NCBI RefSeq assembly: GCF_001006805.1
Contig: NZ_LN811369.1
Span: 33,731-90,036 of the forward strand
Reading direction: 5' to 3'
DNA: 56,306 bases
Source of the DNA: Microvirga massiliensis
GTDB taxonomy: Bacteria > Pseudomonadota > Alphaproteobacteria > Rhizobiales > Beijerinckiaceae
Shown here: in pieces, positions 9,099 through 18,028 of the stretch
Position numbering within the stretch: position 1 is the stretch's first letter
How the letters are laid out: each line of letters opens with the position of its first letter
The notes under the pieces: generated by a model
What the model saw: only the letters and a program-made list of their open reading frames with translations
What the model was told of the DNA's origin: nothing
The model's database searches: none
Translations under genes and position numbers: made by a program

Positions 9099-9917
9099 AT
9101 GCGGATGCGTGATCTCCTTGTTGTGCTGGGCCCCGAACTCGAAGCCGCAGGCCGCTATGCGTTATGGCTTGCGAAGGAGCTCGATGCCGGTCTGACAGCG
9201 GCCTCTCCAGTCCTCGAGCCGAGCCTGGCCTATATCAGTGCTGAATTGCCGAGCGAGATTCTGTCGAAGATCCAGGAGGAAGCCGAGCACGCGGCAAACA
9301 TCGTCCTGACCGACTTCGCCGACCGGGGACGCCAGAGAGGCGTGAAAGTCGAAACGCAGCTCGTGAGAGCCTTGGCGGGCGAGGCTGGCCGCGAGATCAG
9401 AAAGATCGCTCGCTACTACGATGTCACCATTCTCGACCAGGGCAATCCCGAGAATGCCCGTTCGGGCGAATTGATCGAAAGTGCCCTGTTCGGATCCGGC
9501 CGGCCGATCCTGGTCGTGCCTTACATCTTCGAGGAGCCGGGCAAGCTCGAGACAGTTCTCGTGGCATGGGATGGCAGCCAGGCGGCCGCGCGGGCTCTCG
9601 GGGACTCACTGCCTCTCCTCGCCCGAGCCAAGCAGGTTCAGGTCGTCACCGTGGAAGGTGTGCGCGAGCCCGCGAATGACCACTGGCGGAAAGAGGTTGT
9701 CCGCCACCTGAAGCACCACGGAATCGAAGCGGAGGCCGACACTCTGATCAGCGCAGGCGACACTGCGAACACGCTCCTGTCCTATGCGGCGGATTCCGGA
9801 GCCAATCTCATCGTCATGGGCGGCTACGGCCACTCTCGCATTCGCGAGATGGTCCTCGGAGGCGTAACACGGGAGATTCTCCGCTCGATGACCATTCCGG
9901 TTCTGATGTCCCACTGA
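9099..9917 (+). CDS. universal stress protein with two Usp domains
   Basis: A 272-residue tandem UspA protein. The first domain (about 1-145) is degenerate in its nucleotide site. The second (about 150-272) carries the ATP-binding pattern GGYGHSRIREMVLGGVTREI, matching the G-2x-G-9x-G-(S/T) motif of ATP-binding Usp proteins. The start has a strong Shine-Dalgarno (GGAGGAGG at 9086-9093). Such proteins act in the cytoplasm in stress survival, often under low oxygen or starvation. The gene is followed within about 100 bases by trxC, and the next gene on the other strand encodes an Hsp20-CBS-BON fusion, so this stretch looks like a stress-related cluster. Confidence 0.92.
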   Translation: MRMRDLLVVLGPELEAAGRYALWLAKELDAGLTAASPVLEPSLAYISAELPSEILSKIQEEAEHAANIVLTDFADRGRQRGVKVETQLVRALAGEAGREIRKIARYYDVTILDQGNPENARSGELIESALFGSGRPILVVPYIFEEPGKLETVLVAWDGSQAAARALGDSLPLLARAKQVQVVTVEGVREPANDHWRKEVVRHLKHHGIEAEADTLISAGDTANTLLSYAADSGANLIVMGGYGHSRIREMVLGGVTREILRSMTIPVLMSH

Positions 9918-10013
9918 TCGCGAGGAGCACGGTCGAGCTTGGCCGGGGGCACCTCAGGAGCGAAACTCGTGCCCAGCTCTCTTAGCGACCAGATCGCCGC
10001 AGCAGCCGTCTCC

Positions 10014-10502
10014 ATGCACGTCCGCGGCGTTGTGTGTGAGTCACCCGCCCGGGAGTTGTTCATCTCCGAGTCCTTCCACGTGGTCTGCCCGCATTGTGAC
10101 GCTGTCAACCGCATTCCGCGCGAGCGACCGGCGGCGAGCTCCGGGTGCGGAAACTGCAAGCATAAGTTGTTCGAGGGCCACCCGGTCGAACTCGATGGTA
10201 GACGCTTCCAGCGCCACGCCGAGCGGAACGATATTCCGGTGATCGCCGATTTCTGGGCTCCATGGTGTGGTCCGTGCCGCACCATGGCCCCGATCTTCGA
10301 GCGCGCAGCGCAGGAACTCGAACCCAAGGCGCGGTTCGTCAAGGTGAATGTCGACAACGAACCGGAACTCGCCGGCAGTCTGGGCATCCAGGGGATCCCG
10401 GCCCTGTTCGCCCTGAAGAACGGCACCGTCGTCGCCCGTCAGGCCGGGATCGCCAATCTCGGCACACTTCAGAACTGGGTCAGGCAATTTGGGGAGGGTT
10501 GA
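10014..10502 (+). CDS. trxC: thioredoxin 2 with N-terminal zinc finger
   Basis: Cytoplasmic disulfide reductase of the TrxC type. The N-terminal zinc ribbon is seen as VVCPHCDAVNRIP and CGNCKHKLFEGHPV, followed by a thioredoxin fold with the active site FWAPWCGPCRTMAP, the cis-proline region IQGIPALFALKNG and the final helix. The start is uncertain. ATG at 10014 gives 162 residues, about 20 more than E. coli TrxC. The family usually begins shortly before the HVVCPHC motif, where only non-ATG codons exist (a TTG at about 10057). TrxC repairs oxidised proteins and is often induced by oxidative stress, which fits the neighbouring Usp gene. Confidence 0.92.
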   Translation: MHVRGVVCESPARELFISESFHVVCPHCDAVNRIPRERPAASSGCGNCKHKLFEGHPVELDGRRFQRHAERNDIPVIADFWAPWCGPCRTMAPIFERAAQELEPKARFVKVNVDNEPELAGSLGIQGIPALFALKNGTVVARQAGIANLGTLQNWVRQFGEG

Positions 10503-10617
10503 GCTCCTGCATTCATTGCATTCCCCGTCGCAATGAGCCGCAGTCATCCAGCCTGACGCGGATCCACTCCGTCAGTGCAGGCCGCCGGCGTGATGCGTAG
10601 CCCCTCCCGCCGCACCT

Positions 10618-10785
10618 CCGTCATTGCGAGCGGAGGCGAAGCAATCTACCCGTCGATGGTGGCGCTCCTGGATTGCTTCACTGCGTTCGCAATGATGGTG
10701 AGGGCATGAGAAAGGGAAGAGCACTGCCGGAAACAGAAACAAACTCCTGACTTGCTGCATCATTGCGAGTCTGAGGCAATGCAAT
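10618..10785. repeat. dispersed palindromic repeat, compound copy 2
   Basis: This fills most of the gap between trxC and the Hsp20 fusion gene (10503-10866, otherwise empty). 'cattgcgagcggaggcgaag' near 10622 is followed by the inverted unit 'gattgcttcactgcgttcgc' near 10671, then by a tail with 'actgccggaaac' near 10722. A partial further unit 'cattgcgagtctgaggcaa' lies near 10763. The order of blocks and the tail match copy 1 at 8055-8167. In copy 2 the inverted arms are separated by extra bases including 'ctacccgtcgatgg', which corresponds to 'ccgtcgacgggtag' in copy 1. Confidence 0.7.
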
Positions 10786-10866
10786 TCAGGAGGAACTAGG
10801 GGCCAACCTGGATAACTTCACGCCACCTGCGATGACGATAGTAGCAGCCAGGACTCGAGCGCCACC

Positions 10867-12036
10867 CTACTCGGGGACCCGAGGCATCCTGTACATTTCG
10901 TCCTTGACGGCTCTGACCCCAGGCGTGGTCTCGGCCGCAACCCGCAACGCCGCTCTCTGCTCTTCAGAACTGGCAGGGCCGCGGAGTTCGGCAACGCCGT
11001 CATCGACTGTGACGGTGAGCAGCCAGGGCATGCCGCCCGGAGCTGCCTTCAGCTGCTCGAGGACACGTTCTCGCGTTGCCCGATCGTCACCGGTGCGAGG
11101 CTGCGTCCGCTCGGCGGAAGCGCTCGCAAAGGCCTGGAGCAGATTGGATCGGCTCACGATCCCGACGAGCTTGCCGTCGCGGATGATGGGTACGCGTTTG
11201 ATCCCATGGCGCTCGAGCAGAGTCGCAATCTCGCTGAGAGGGGTGTCGTCCTGCGCCGTGATCAGGCGCTTGGTCATCACATCTTCGACCAGGAGTGCAT
11301 TCGACTTCACGTAATCGCTCGCCCGCGTTTCCGACGAAGTGAACAGCTCCAGCCACCAGGAGCGTCGTTTTTCCGTGCCGATCTCCGTTCGTCGCATCAA
11401 ATCGCCCTCACTGATGAGGCCGACGAGATGTCCGCTGTCGTCCACGACGGGCAAACCGCTGATGTGATGGTCGAGCAGCATTCGCGCGGCTTCCTGCACA
11501 GTCTGATGGCGGTTGATCGTGATGACGTTTGTCACCATGACATCGGCCGCGATGGTCGGGCGCTTCACTGCCGGAGCGCCTGTTTCGGATTCGTTCATCG
11601 TGCCGCCGGCTGCCGGTTGGCCCGCCTTCGGCCATGTGACGGACAGAGCACCCTTGTCCATCTGGACTTTGATGTCCCCGGCTCCAGTGCCCGGAGGAAG
11701 TTCGAAGGAGTGGGAGAACGCAGTGTAGCTGCGCTCCTGGACGCGAGCATCCGCGTCGTCGGTATCTGACTCCAATCGCTTCTTGCCCGTGACCGTGAGT
11801 ATGTCGTCTCCAACCGATACCTCGACGTCTTTCTGATCGAAGCCAGGCAGCTCGATGGTAAGCTCGGTGTGTCCCTCGCGTTGGAGCATGTTAATGCGGG
11901 GCGTGAGGCCAACGATGTCGGGAGTCGTCCAGGCGCGACCGAATTCGTCGAAAAGACGGTCGATTTCACGCCGGAGGGCAAGAAGCGGCGTCTCGTTGCG
12001 CTCGGGTCGCGGCGTCAGGAAAGACTTCAAGGTCAT
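10867..12036 (-). CDS. Hsp20 - CBS - CBS - BON fusion protein
   Basis: A 389-residue protein joining three usually separate modules. Residues about 35-140 are a small heat-shock (alpha-crystallin) domain, with MLQREGHTELTIELPGF, the VSVGDDILTVTGKK strand and the closing KGALSVTWPKA. Residues about 160-300 are a CBS pair: VMVTNVITI with HHISGLPVVDDSGHLVGLIS, and DVMTKRLIT with HGIKRVPIIRDGKLVGIVS. Residues about 315-385 are a BON domain (LTVTVDDGVAELRGPASSEE). CBS-BON proteins and Hsp20 chaperones are each common, often encoded side by side. Here an Ala/Gly-rich linker with an internal ATG (GGTMNESETG) joins them without a stop, so the second half could also be made separately. The start follows an AGGA. 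Ligand binding by the CBS pair (adenine nucleotides in the family) might tune the chaperone; this is inference. Confidence 0.88.
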   Translation of the reverse strand: MTLKSFLTPRPERNETPLLALRREIDRLFDEFGRAWTTPDIVGLTPRINMLQREGHTELTIELPGFDQKDVEVSVGDDILTVTGKKRLESDTDDADARVQERSYTAFSHSFELPPGTGAGDIKVQMDKGALSVTWPKAGQPAAGGTMNESETGAPAVKRPTIAADVMVTNVITINRHQTVQEAARMLLDHHISGLPVVDDSGHLVGLISEGDLMRRTEIGTEKRRSWWLELFTSSETRASDYVKSNALLVEDVMTKRLITAQDDTPLSEIATLLERHGIKRVPIIRDGKLVGIVSRSNLLQAFASASAERTQPRTGDDRATRERVLEQLKAAPGGMPWLLTVTVDDGVAELRGPASSEEQRAALRVAAETTPGVRAVKDEMYRMPRVPE

Positions 12037-12188
12037 GGCGCGTAATCCTACTCGATGAGCCATTCGGCGGGCATCCACAATCACGAAACCATCGGCGGCA
12101 CGCTCTCGCTTTGAGATAGGTCAATCCCGGCCTCCCGCAATTGACAGCTCGGAGAGCATTCAGCAGGAGTCGAGGCACACCCCTGAGA

Positions 12189-12947
12189 TCACCGGCCGCC
12201 CGACACTCTCAGGTTCGCTCCGGTGATGTAGGAGGCCTGATCGGAGAGCAGGAAAAGAACGGCTTCCGCGATCTCCTCGGGCGACCCGACGCGTTCCATA
12301 GGGATCAGGGGCCGGAGGCGCTCCACTCGGCCGGCATCGCCAGTGCTGAGGGCGTGAATCTCCGTCTCGATCAGACCCGGCGAGACGGCATTCACGCGGA
12401 TACCGTCTCCCGCCAGCTCCTTCGACAAACCGATCGTGAGGGAATCGATCGCTCCCTTCGAGGCCGCGTACCACACATATTCTCCGGGACTCCCAAGGGT
12501 GGCCGCCACCGACGAGATGTTGACGATCGCGCCGCCGCCTCCGCCATACCGCTTCGCCATCCGGCGGGATGCCTCGCGCGCGACGAGGATCGCACCCGTT
12601 ACGTTGAGATCGATGCAGGCTCGGATTGTCTCCGCCGATGCTGCGTCGAGGCGCCCCGAACGCCCTGTGATGCCGGCATTGTTCACGATACCGGACAGGC
12701 GATCGAGGCTCTCGACGGCATCATCGAACACCCGGACGACATCCCGCTCCATGGCCATGTCGCCCTGGAAGGCAAAGGCCGTCGCTCCGGCCTCGCGACA
12801 AGCTGCAACCGTTCGCTCTGCCGCCTCTTCATCCGACTTGTAGACGACCGCCAGGTCGTAGCCGCGGCGCGCGGCCAATTGAGCCACGGCCGCTCCGATG
12901 CCGCGACTCCCGCCGGTGATGAGAATGCCTGGCCGTTCGGAACTCAT
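12189..12947 (-). CDS. SDR family oxidoreductase
   Basis: A classical short-chain dehydrogenase of 252 residues, the usual length. The cofactor loop is TGGSRGIGAAVA (about 11-22), followed by NNAGITG, the Ser in NISSVAATLG, the YxxxK pair in WYAASKGAID, and VNAVSPGLIETEI. The C-terminus ends with YITGANLRVSGGR, typical of the FabG-like subfamily. The Arg after the first Gly pair (GGSRGIG) suggests NADP preference. It is a single gene, transcribed away from the YeeE/YedE transporter. The substrate cannot be inferred. Confidence 0.9.
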   Translation of the reverse strand: MSSERPGILITGGSRGIGAAVAQLAARRGYDLAVVYKSDEEAAERTVAACREAGATAFAFQGDMAMERDVVRVFDDAVESLDRLSGIVNNAGITGRSGRLDAASAETIRACIDLNVTGAILVAREASRRMAKRYGGGGGAIVNISSVAATLGSPGEYVWYAASKGAIDSLTIGLSKELAGDGIRVNAVSPGLIETEIHALSTGDAGRVERLRPLIPMERVGSPEEIAEAVLFLLSDQASYITGANLRVSGGR

Positions 12948-13211
12948 GCTTTCCTCCCTCGTGAGTTATCGTACCGAGGCTTCAACGCTGCCGCGAGTTG
13001 CGTCAAGTCTCGGGCGAGTGACGTGCTCGTGGGCCGTAGTCAAAAGGCCGACAGCTCGCGCGGGGTGCGGCTCGGCATAATATACGAGCACAACATGTTA
13101 TTATTTCAATATTGACGCTATTGCATGTGGAATAGTAGCAACCACATCTGGTTTGTCCGAGGTATTCCCGCTACCTCGGCGGCACGAAGCTCGCGGGCCG
13201 GATTTTACCTC

Positions 13212-14450
13212 ATGTCAGCCTCTGCAGTGGCTTCGACAGCCTCCATTCGGGCCACGCGGCAATCGGAAGCCAACACGCCGGTCGCACTGGCCGCGGCGGC
13301 AGCTGCACTGGGTGGCGCGGCTTTGATCGGAGCGGCCGTCAACCCTCGACAGGCCGCCCTCTACATTCTCGGTGCAGCCATGGGCCTCGTGCTCTACCAT
13401 GCAGCCTTCGGCTTCACCTCGGCCTGGCGGATTTTCATCTCCGACCGGCGCGGTGAGGGCTTGCGGGCGCAGATGCTTATGCTGGCGGTCGCAACGGTTC
13501 TGTTCTTTCCCGTGCTGGCGTCCGGGTCCCTGTTCGGGCAGCCCGTAACCGGTCTGGTTTCGCCCGCGGGAATTTCCGTCATTTTCGGGGCATTCATCTT
13601 CGGGATCGGCATGCAGCTCGGCGGGGCCTGTGCGTCGGGAACGCTTTACACGGTCGGCGGCGGCTCCACGCGCATGCTGATCACGCTCGCGGCTTTCATC
13701 GCGGGCTCGGCGATCGGCGCGGCCCATCTTCACTGGTGGGCCGCGCTCCCGAGCTTGCCGAAGATCTCCTTCGTGGAACTCTGGGGGCCCTGGACAGCGC
13801 TCGCCGTGCATCTCGCCGTGTTCGCCGCCATTGCAGCGGTGACGGTCGTGATCGAGCGTCGACGCCACGGGCGGCTCCTCACAACCGGCACGGCGCCGCG
13901 TGAGGGCGTAGCGCGCTTTCTGCGCGGCCCGTGGCCCATTGCGGCGGGCGCGGTTGCGCTGGTCCTGTTGAACTTTGCGACGCTGGCTCTCGCGGGCCGC
14001 CCGTGGGGGATCACGTCGGCCTTCGCGCTGTGGGGATCTAAGATCGCGGACGGGATTGGTGTCGACGTCGCGAGCTGGCCCTATTGGTCGACCCCGGCCC
14101 GCTTGGCCGAACTTCAGGGAAGCGTCCTCAATGATGTGACCTCGGTGATGGATTTCGGCATCATCGTCGGTGCGCTCCTCGCAGCGGCACTGGCCGGTCG
14201 CTTCGCTCCGACTTGGCGCATTCCGCTCCGGTCCGCGGTAGCGGCGATAGTCGGCGGACTGCTCCTCGGTTATGGAGCCCGGCTGGCCTATGGCTGCAAC
14301 ATCGGCGCCTATTTCTCCGGAATCGCCTCCGGGAGCCTGCACGGCTGGGTCTGGCTCGTCGCTGCCTTCGCGGGGAACGTGATCGGAACGCGGGTGCGCC
14401 CGCTCTTCGGGCTCGAGGTCGAGCGGAGCCCTCGCTTGACGGGGTGCTGA
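13212..14450 (+). CDS. YeeE/YedE family membrane protein (TsuA-like thiosulfate transporter)
   Basis: Integral membrane protein of 412 residues with about ten hydrophobic segments. Two cysteine-bearing motifs characteristic of YeeE/TsuA are present: GIGMQLGGACASGTLYTVGG and LAYGCNIGAYFSG. In TsuA homologues these line the path for thiosulfate. The chosen start at 13212 (MSASAVASTAS) is the first ATG that gives a family-like N-terminus; the frame is open 29 codons further. No rhodanese or TsuB-like gene is adjacent, although the window holds sulfite reduction genes at 30.7 kb. Transport of a sulfur compound is inferred from the family. Confidence 0.85.
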   Translation: MSASAVASTASIRATRQSEANTPVALAAAAAALGGAALIGAAVNPRQAALYILGAAMGLVLYHAAFGFTSAWRIFISDRRGEGLRAQMLMLAVATVLFFPVLASGSLFGQPVTGLVSPAGISVIFGAFIFGIGMQLGGACASGTLYTVGGGSTRMLITLAAFIAGSAIGAAHLHWWAALPSLPKISFVELWGPWTALAVHLAVFAAIAAVTVVIERRRHGRLLTTGTAPREGVARFLRGPWPIAAGAVALVLLNFATLALAGRPWGITSAFALWGSKIADGIGVDVASWPYWSTPARLAELQGSVLNDVTSVMDFGIIVGALLAAALAGRFAPTWRIPLRSAVAAIVGGLLLGYGARLAYGCNIGAYFSGIASGSLHGWVWLVAAFAGNVIGTRVRPLFGLEVERSPRLTGC

Positions 14451-14823
14451 TCGCGTAACGGATCGGCATGAAACTGCATCACCGCTGGTCGTTCTTCGTC
14501 ATGATGGAGTCCGACCATGGCATCCGGCCTTCACCTGCGCCAGACAGAAACTTCACAGAGGGATGATCACGGAGTGGTGCGCCGACATCGATGCCCCTTG
14601 TGGAGTCATCGCACCCTTGGGTCTGGACAGCGCTTAGGCCGGCTCCCCAAGAGCAGAAAGACTTGGCCGGAGCCTTCCATGCTGCACGCCCTCTCGGGCA
14701 ATCATTGTGTCTGCACTCCGCCGAGCCTCGTTCACGCCTGCAACACGTCATGATATCGGATCGTCATGGGACCGGTCGGGAGGGGGACCCGTTCGGCCGC
14801 GCGAGCTATTACGTGGGGAGTTC
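14451..14823. other. intergenic stretch without a recognised gene
   Basis: The 373 bases between the YeeE/YedE transporter and ilvE contain short open frames with no recognisable protein features. I see no clear leader peptide with a run of branched-chain codons, no attenuator-like hairpin pair and no T-box-like element. The only clear signal is the purine-rich GGGGAG just before the ilvE start, at 14815-14820. Confidence 0.5.
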
Positions 14824-15909
14824 ATGATGCTGCCGATCGACATTACGCGCACCACCAGTCCAAAGCCTCGCGTCTCCGAGGAGGCCTTGGGGTTCGGTCA
14901 GGTCTTTACCGACCACATGTTCCTGATGGACTACGACGATGGAGACGGATGGCATTCTCCCCGGATCGTGCCCTACCAGCCTCTCGCGATGGATCCCGCG
15001 TCGGCGGTTCTTCATTACGCCCAGGCCGTCTTTGACGGATTGAAGGCCTATCGCGGCCAGGACGGGTCGCTTCGGCTGTTCAGGCCGGGAGATCACGCCG
15101 CCCGCCTGAACCGATCCTGCGCCGGGCTTTGCATCCCGCCCCTGGACGAAGCCATGATTGAGGCCTCGTTTCATGCCCTCGTGGATACCGACCGGGATTG
15201 GGTTCCGTCGCGGCCCGGAACGTCCCTCTACCTGCGCCCGGCGGTCATCGCCACGGAACGCTTTCTCGGCGTTCGTCCGGCCAAGGCATACACGTATTTT
15301 CTCATCGCCTCGCCGGTGGGCTCCTACTACGCCGAAGGCATCGATCCGGTCAGCATTCTCGTCGCCGAGCGTCATGTCCGGGCGGTCGAAGGTGGCCTCG
15401 GCGCCTTCAAGGCCGGCGCGAACTATGCGGCGAGCCTCTATGCGGCGGAGGAGGCGAAGCAGGAGGGCTTCAGTCAGGTGCTGTGGCTCGACGGGGTCCA
15501 GCATCGCTACCTCGACGAAGTCGGCACGATGAACATCATGCTCCGCATCGGCGACGAGGTGATCACACCACCACTGTCGGGAACGATCCTGGCCGGCATC
15601 ACGCGCGATACGGCCATCACTCTTCTGAAGGATTGGGGAATAGCCGTCTCCGAGCGCCCCATTGCAATCGACGACGTCGTCGCGGCCAATCGCAACGGAA
15701 CGCTTACGGAGATGTGGGGGACTGGAACGGCGGCGGTCGTCTCGCCCGTCGGAGAACTCGGATACAAGTCCGAGCATCTGACGATCGCGAACGGGCAAAT
15801 CGGACCGCTCACCCGCCGATTGTTCGATGCCATCACGGGCCTGCAGTACGGCACCGCCCCGGACCCGCATGGCTGGGTCAAGCCGGTTCGCGCCGGTTTC
15901 CGGTCGTGA
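14824..15909 (+). CDS. ilvE: branched-chain amino acid aminotransferase
   Basis: PLP-dependent class IV aminotransferase interconverting Leu, Ile and Val with their 2-oxo acids, 361 residues, matching the longer (type II) bacterial IlvE. Recognisable parts are AVFDGLKAYRGQDGSLRLF, the arginine-containing LYLRPAVIATERFLG, the PLP lysine in GGLGAFKAGANYA, YLDEVGTMN, and the phosphate-cup residues SGTILAGITRD near residue 255. Two adjacent ATG codons at 14824 and 14827 follow GGGGAG; the second has better spacing. The gene is apparently monocistronic. It is unrelated in sequence to the class III aminotransferase doeD later in the window. Confidence 0.93.
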   Translation: MMLPIDITRTTSPKPRVSEEALGFGQVFTDHMFLMDYDDGDGWHSPRIVPYQPLAMDPASAVLHYAQAVFDGLKAYRGQDGSLRLFRPGDHAARLNRSCAGLCIPPLDEAMIEASFHALVDTDRDWVPSRPGTSLYLRPAVIATERFLGVRPAKAYTYFLIASPVGSYYAEGIDPVSILVAERHVRAVEGGLGAFKAGANYAASLYAAEEAKQEGFSQVLWLDGVQHRYLDEVGTMNIMLRIGDEVITPPLSGTILAGITRDTAITLLKDWGIAVSERPIAIDDVVAANRNGTLTEMWGTGTAAVVSPVGELGYKSEHLTIANGQIGPLTRRLFDAITGLQYGTAPDPHGWVKPVRAGFRS

Positions 15910-16023
15910 GAAGGCAGGGCAGAACGGATCGGAGGCAGAGGGCGCGTGCGATCGGCGGCCTGAAACGTGATCTCGCGCTGGACCCGGTCCGCCGACTGGT
16001 CGCCCTGCCCGATCGTGGCCAAG

Positions 16024-16494
16024 TCAGTCAACGAACTGACCGAGTGGCGGATCCGTGGCCTTTACGCTATTCGTCACGACAAAGGTGAAATAGCGGTCGA
16101 TGCCGAGGTCGAGCATCAGGAGCCTGTCGATCAGCCGCTGGTAGGAATCGATATCGGCGGTCACGACCTTGAGGATGTAATCCACGCCGCCACCCGTCGC
16201 GTCACATGACACGATCGCAGGCTCTCTTTGGATGGCAGCTTCGAAGCGCTGGAAATCGGCCTGCTGGTGACGCTTCAGGGTGACCTCGATGAGGACCGTC
16301 GTCCTGCGCTCTATCCGGTCCGTGTTGATGCGCGCGGTATAGCCCGCGATGATGCCATTCTTTTCGAGTCGGCTGAGGCGCTCCCAGCATGCGGTTGGCG
16401 AAAGGTTGACCGCCTCCGCCAGGCGAAGCTTCGTCATCCGGCCGTCATCCCGAAGAACTGCGAGGATCTTCAGGTCGATCTTGTCGAGCTTCAT
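16024..16494 (-). CDS. Lrp/AsnC family regulator (DoeX-like) of the ectoine cluster
   Basis: A 156-residue Lrp/AsnC regulator. The N-terminal helix-turn-helix is LRLAEAVNLSPTACWERLSR (about 23-42), followed by GIIAGYTARINTDRIERR and the C-terminal RAM effector domain with GGGVDYILKVVTADIDSYQR. It is divergent from the MocR gene, with 62 bases between the two starts, and stands at the head of the ectoine catabolic genes. Lrp-type regulators (DoeX, AsnC) occur at this place in Halomonas and Ruegeria ectoine clusters and respond to pathway intermediates. That role is inferred here from position. A second Lrp gene at 30033 belongs to another neighbourhood. Confidence 0.88.
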   Translation of the reverse strand: MKLDKIDLKILAVLRDDGRMTKLRLAEAVNLSPTACWERLSRLEKNGIIAGYTARINTDRIERRTTVLIEVTLKRHQQADFQRFEAAIQREPAIVSCDATGGGVDYILKVVTADIDSYQRLIDRLLMLDLGIDRYFTFVVTNSVKATDPPLGQFVD

Positions 16495-16556
16495 CGCTGT
16501 TCAGAATTCCATTACAATGGCAAGATTATCTCATCACATTTGTTCGAGACAATCCC

Positions 16557-18017
16557 ATGCGCCGCTCCGTGCCCTCCGGGGCAGATCGTGAAACCGAAGC
16601 AAACGATTACGAGGGTGCATCCATCGACTGGCGCCCCACGCTCGTCCGCCGCAAGGGTGTCCCCAAGCACAGGCTGCTGACGGAACAAATCCTGGCGGAC
16701 ATCGACGCCAGTATCCTCCCGGCCCATGCCCGCATGCCGACCCACCGCGACCTGGCGCGCCAGTTGGGGGTCTCGGTTCAGACCGTCAGCCTGAGCTACA
16801 AAGAGGCAGAGCGGCGCGGCTACCTGCAGGGCGAGGTCGGCCGCGGAACCTTCGTACGCAATCGCACCAGGGCGCATGCCGACCGCTTCATGCTCGATCG
16901 TAGCCCCGGCGAGACGGTCGACCTCTCCATTATCCGTGCCGTCTACTCGGAAGCGCATGAACGTGCCTCGCGCTCCATGATGCGGACGCTGGCCAGTGAC
17001 GACAACAGTGCCTTCATGCGCCCCTGCCGGCCGATAGCCGGGCTCGACCAGCATCGTAGGGCGGCGCAGATCTGGCTGAAAAGACTCGGTGTCGAGGCCA
17101 GCACGGACCGCATCCTCATCACCAACGGCACGGCGCACGGCATCTTTCTCGCAATCGCGGCCCTCGTTCAGCCGGGCGAGGTCGTATTGACCGAGAACCT
17201 GACCGACCACGGTATCATCGGGCTTGCAAACGTGCTGGGCTTCAGCCTGCGCGGCCTGCCGACCGACCGGGAAGGCATTCTCGTCGAGGCCTTCGAGGAG
17301 GCCTGCAGAGCCGGCGGCGTCACTGCCCTCGTCCTTGTCCCGACTCTCGGAAATCCGACGAGCCATCTCGCCGGCGCCGAACGCAGGCGTGCCATCGCGC
17401 AGGTCGCGCGCCGCCATGGCGTCTTCGTGATCGAGGATGAAGTCTTCAAGCCGCTGCTCGACAAGCCCCTTCCTGCTATCACCGAACTCCTGCCGGATCT
17501 CGGCTTCTTCGTCACCAGCTTCACGAAGTCGGTGATGACCGGTCTGCGGGTCGGCTACCTTGTCGTGCCGCCGCAATACAGCATCCGAATTGCCAGCATC
17601 ATGCGGGTGACGACCTGGAGCGCGACCAACCTCCCCTCCGAAATTGCAGCGCGCTGGATCGAGGATGGGACGGCGCAGGAGCTGATCGAGGTGCAGCGCA
17701 CCGAAGCTCGCGCGCGCCAGGCCATCGTGGCGGAGACGCTGGGCGAGCACGTGGCCCAGACCCATCCGCTCTCGCTGTGCGCCTGGCTTAGGGTGCCGCC
17801 GCGATGGACCGAGGAAGGCCTCGTGCGCGCGCTGGCGCAACACAAGATCGCGGTGACCCCGTCCGATCCCTTTATTGCGGGCAAGGGGAGCGAGGGTGGC
17901 ATCCGGATCTGTCTCGGCGGACGTCTGTCGCACGCCGCTTTGCGCAACGCCCTTCAGACCGTGCGGAGTACGTTCGAGCAGCTACCGCCGGTCTTCGACG
18001 TCGGCTCAATCGCGTAG
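16557..18017 (+). CDS. enuR: MocR/GabR-type PLP-dependent regulator (EnuR)
   Basis: A 486-residue GntR-MocR regulator: a DNA-binding winged helix (about 40-105, with ARMPTHRDLARQLGVSVQTV and GYLQGEVGRGTFV) fused to an aminotransferase-like domain. The PLP-binding lysine is seen in TSFTKSVMTGLRVGY, and the ILITNGTAHGIFLAI loop is present. EnuR is the known repressor of ectoine uptake and catabolism genes in Alphaproteobacteria; it binds PLP and senses diaminobutyrate-type intermediates. Assignment rests on the architecture plus its place directly before eutB. It is transcribed with the cluster but separated from eutB by 194 bases containing a possible operator at 18029-18058, so the cluster may have its own promoter there. 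Confidence 0.88.
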   Translation: MRRSVPSGADRETEANDYEGASIDWRPTLVRRKGVPKHRLLTEQILADIDASILPAHARMPTHRDLARQLGVSVQTVSLSYKEAERRGYLQGEVGRGTFVRNRTRAHADRFMLDRSPGETVDLSIIRAVYSEAHERASRSMMRTLASDDNSAFMRPCRPIAGLDQHRRAAQIWLKRLGVEASTDRILITNGTAHGIFLAIAALVQPGEVVLTENLTDHGIIGLANVLGFSLRGLPTDREGILVEAFEEACRAGGVTALVLVPTLGNPTSHLAGAERRRAIAQVARRHGVFVIEDEVFKPLLDKPLPAITELLPDLGFFVTSFTKSVMTGLRVGYLVVPPQYSIRIASIMRVTTWSATNLPSEIAARWIEDGTAQELIEVQRTEARARQAIVAETLGEHVAQTHPLSLCAWLRVPPRWTEEGLVRALAQHKIAVTPSDPFIAGKGSEGGIRICLGGRLSHAALRNALQTVRSTFEQLPPVFDVGSIA

Positions 18018-18028
18018 GGCGCCGATTG

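Noticed and set aside
8055..10785. Possible CRISPR array
   Set aside because: The repeated units are inverted, unevenly spaced and separated by genes; no regular spacer pattern exists.
14451..14823. Attenuator or riboswitch before ilvE
   Set aside because: No leader peptide rich in branched-chain codons and no convincing competing hairpins were seen.
16512..17933. Long minus-strand open frame opposite the MocR gene
   Set aside because: No recognisable domains; the opposite strand encodes a complete PLP-dependent regulator.
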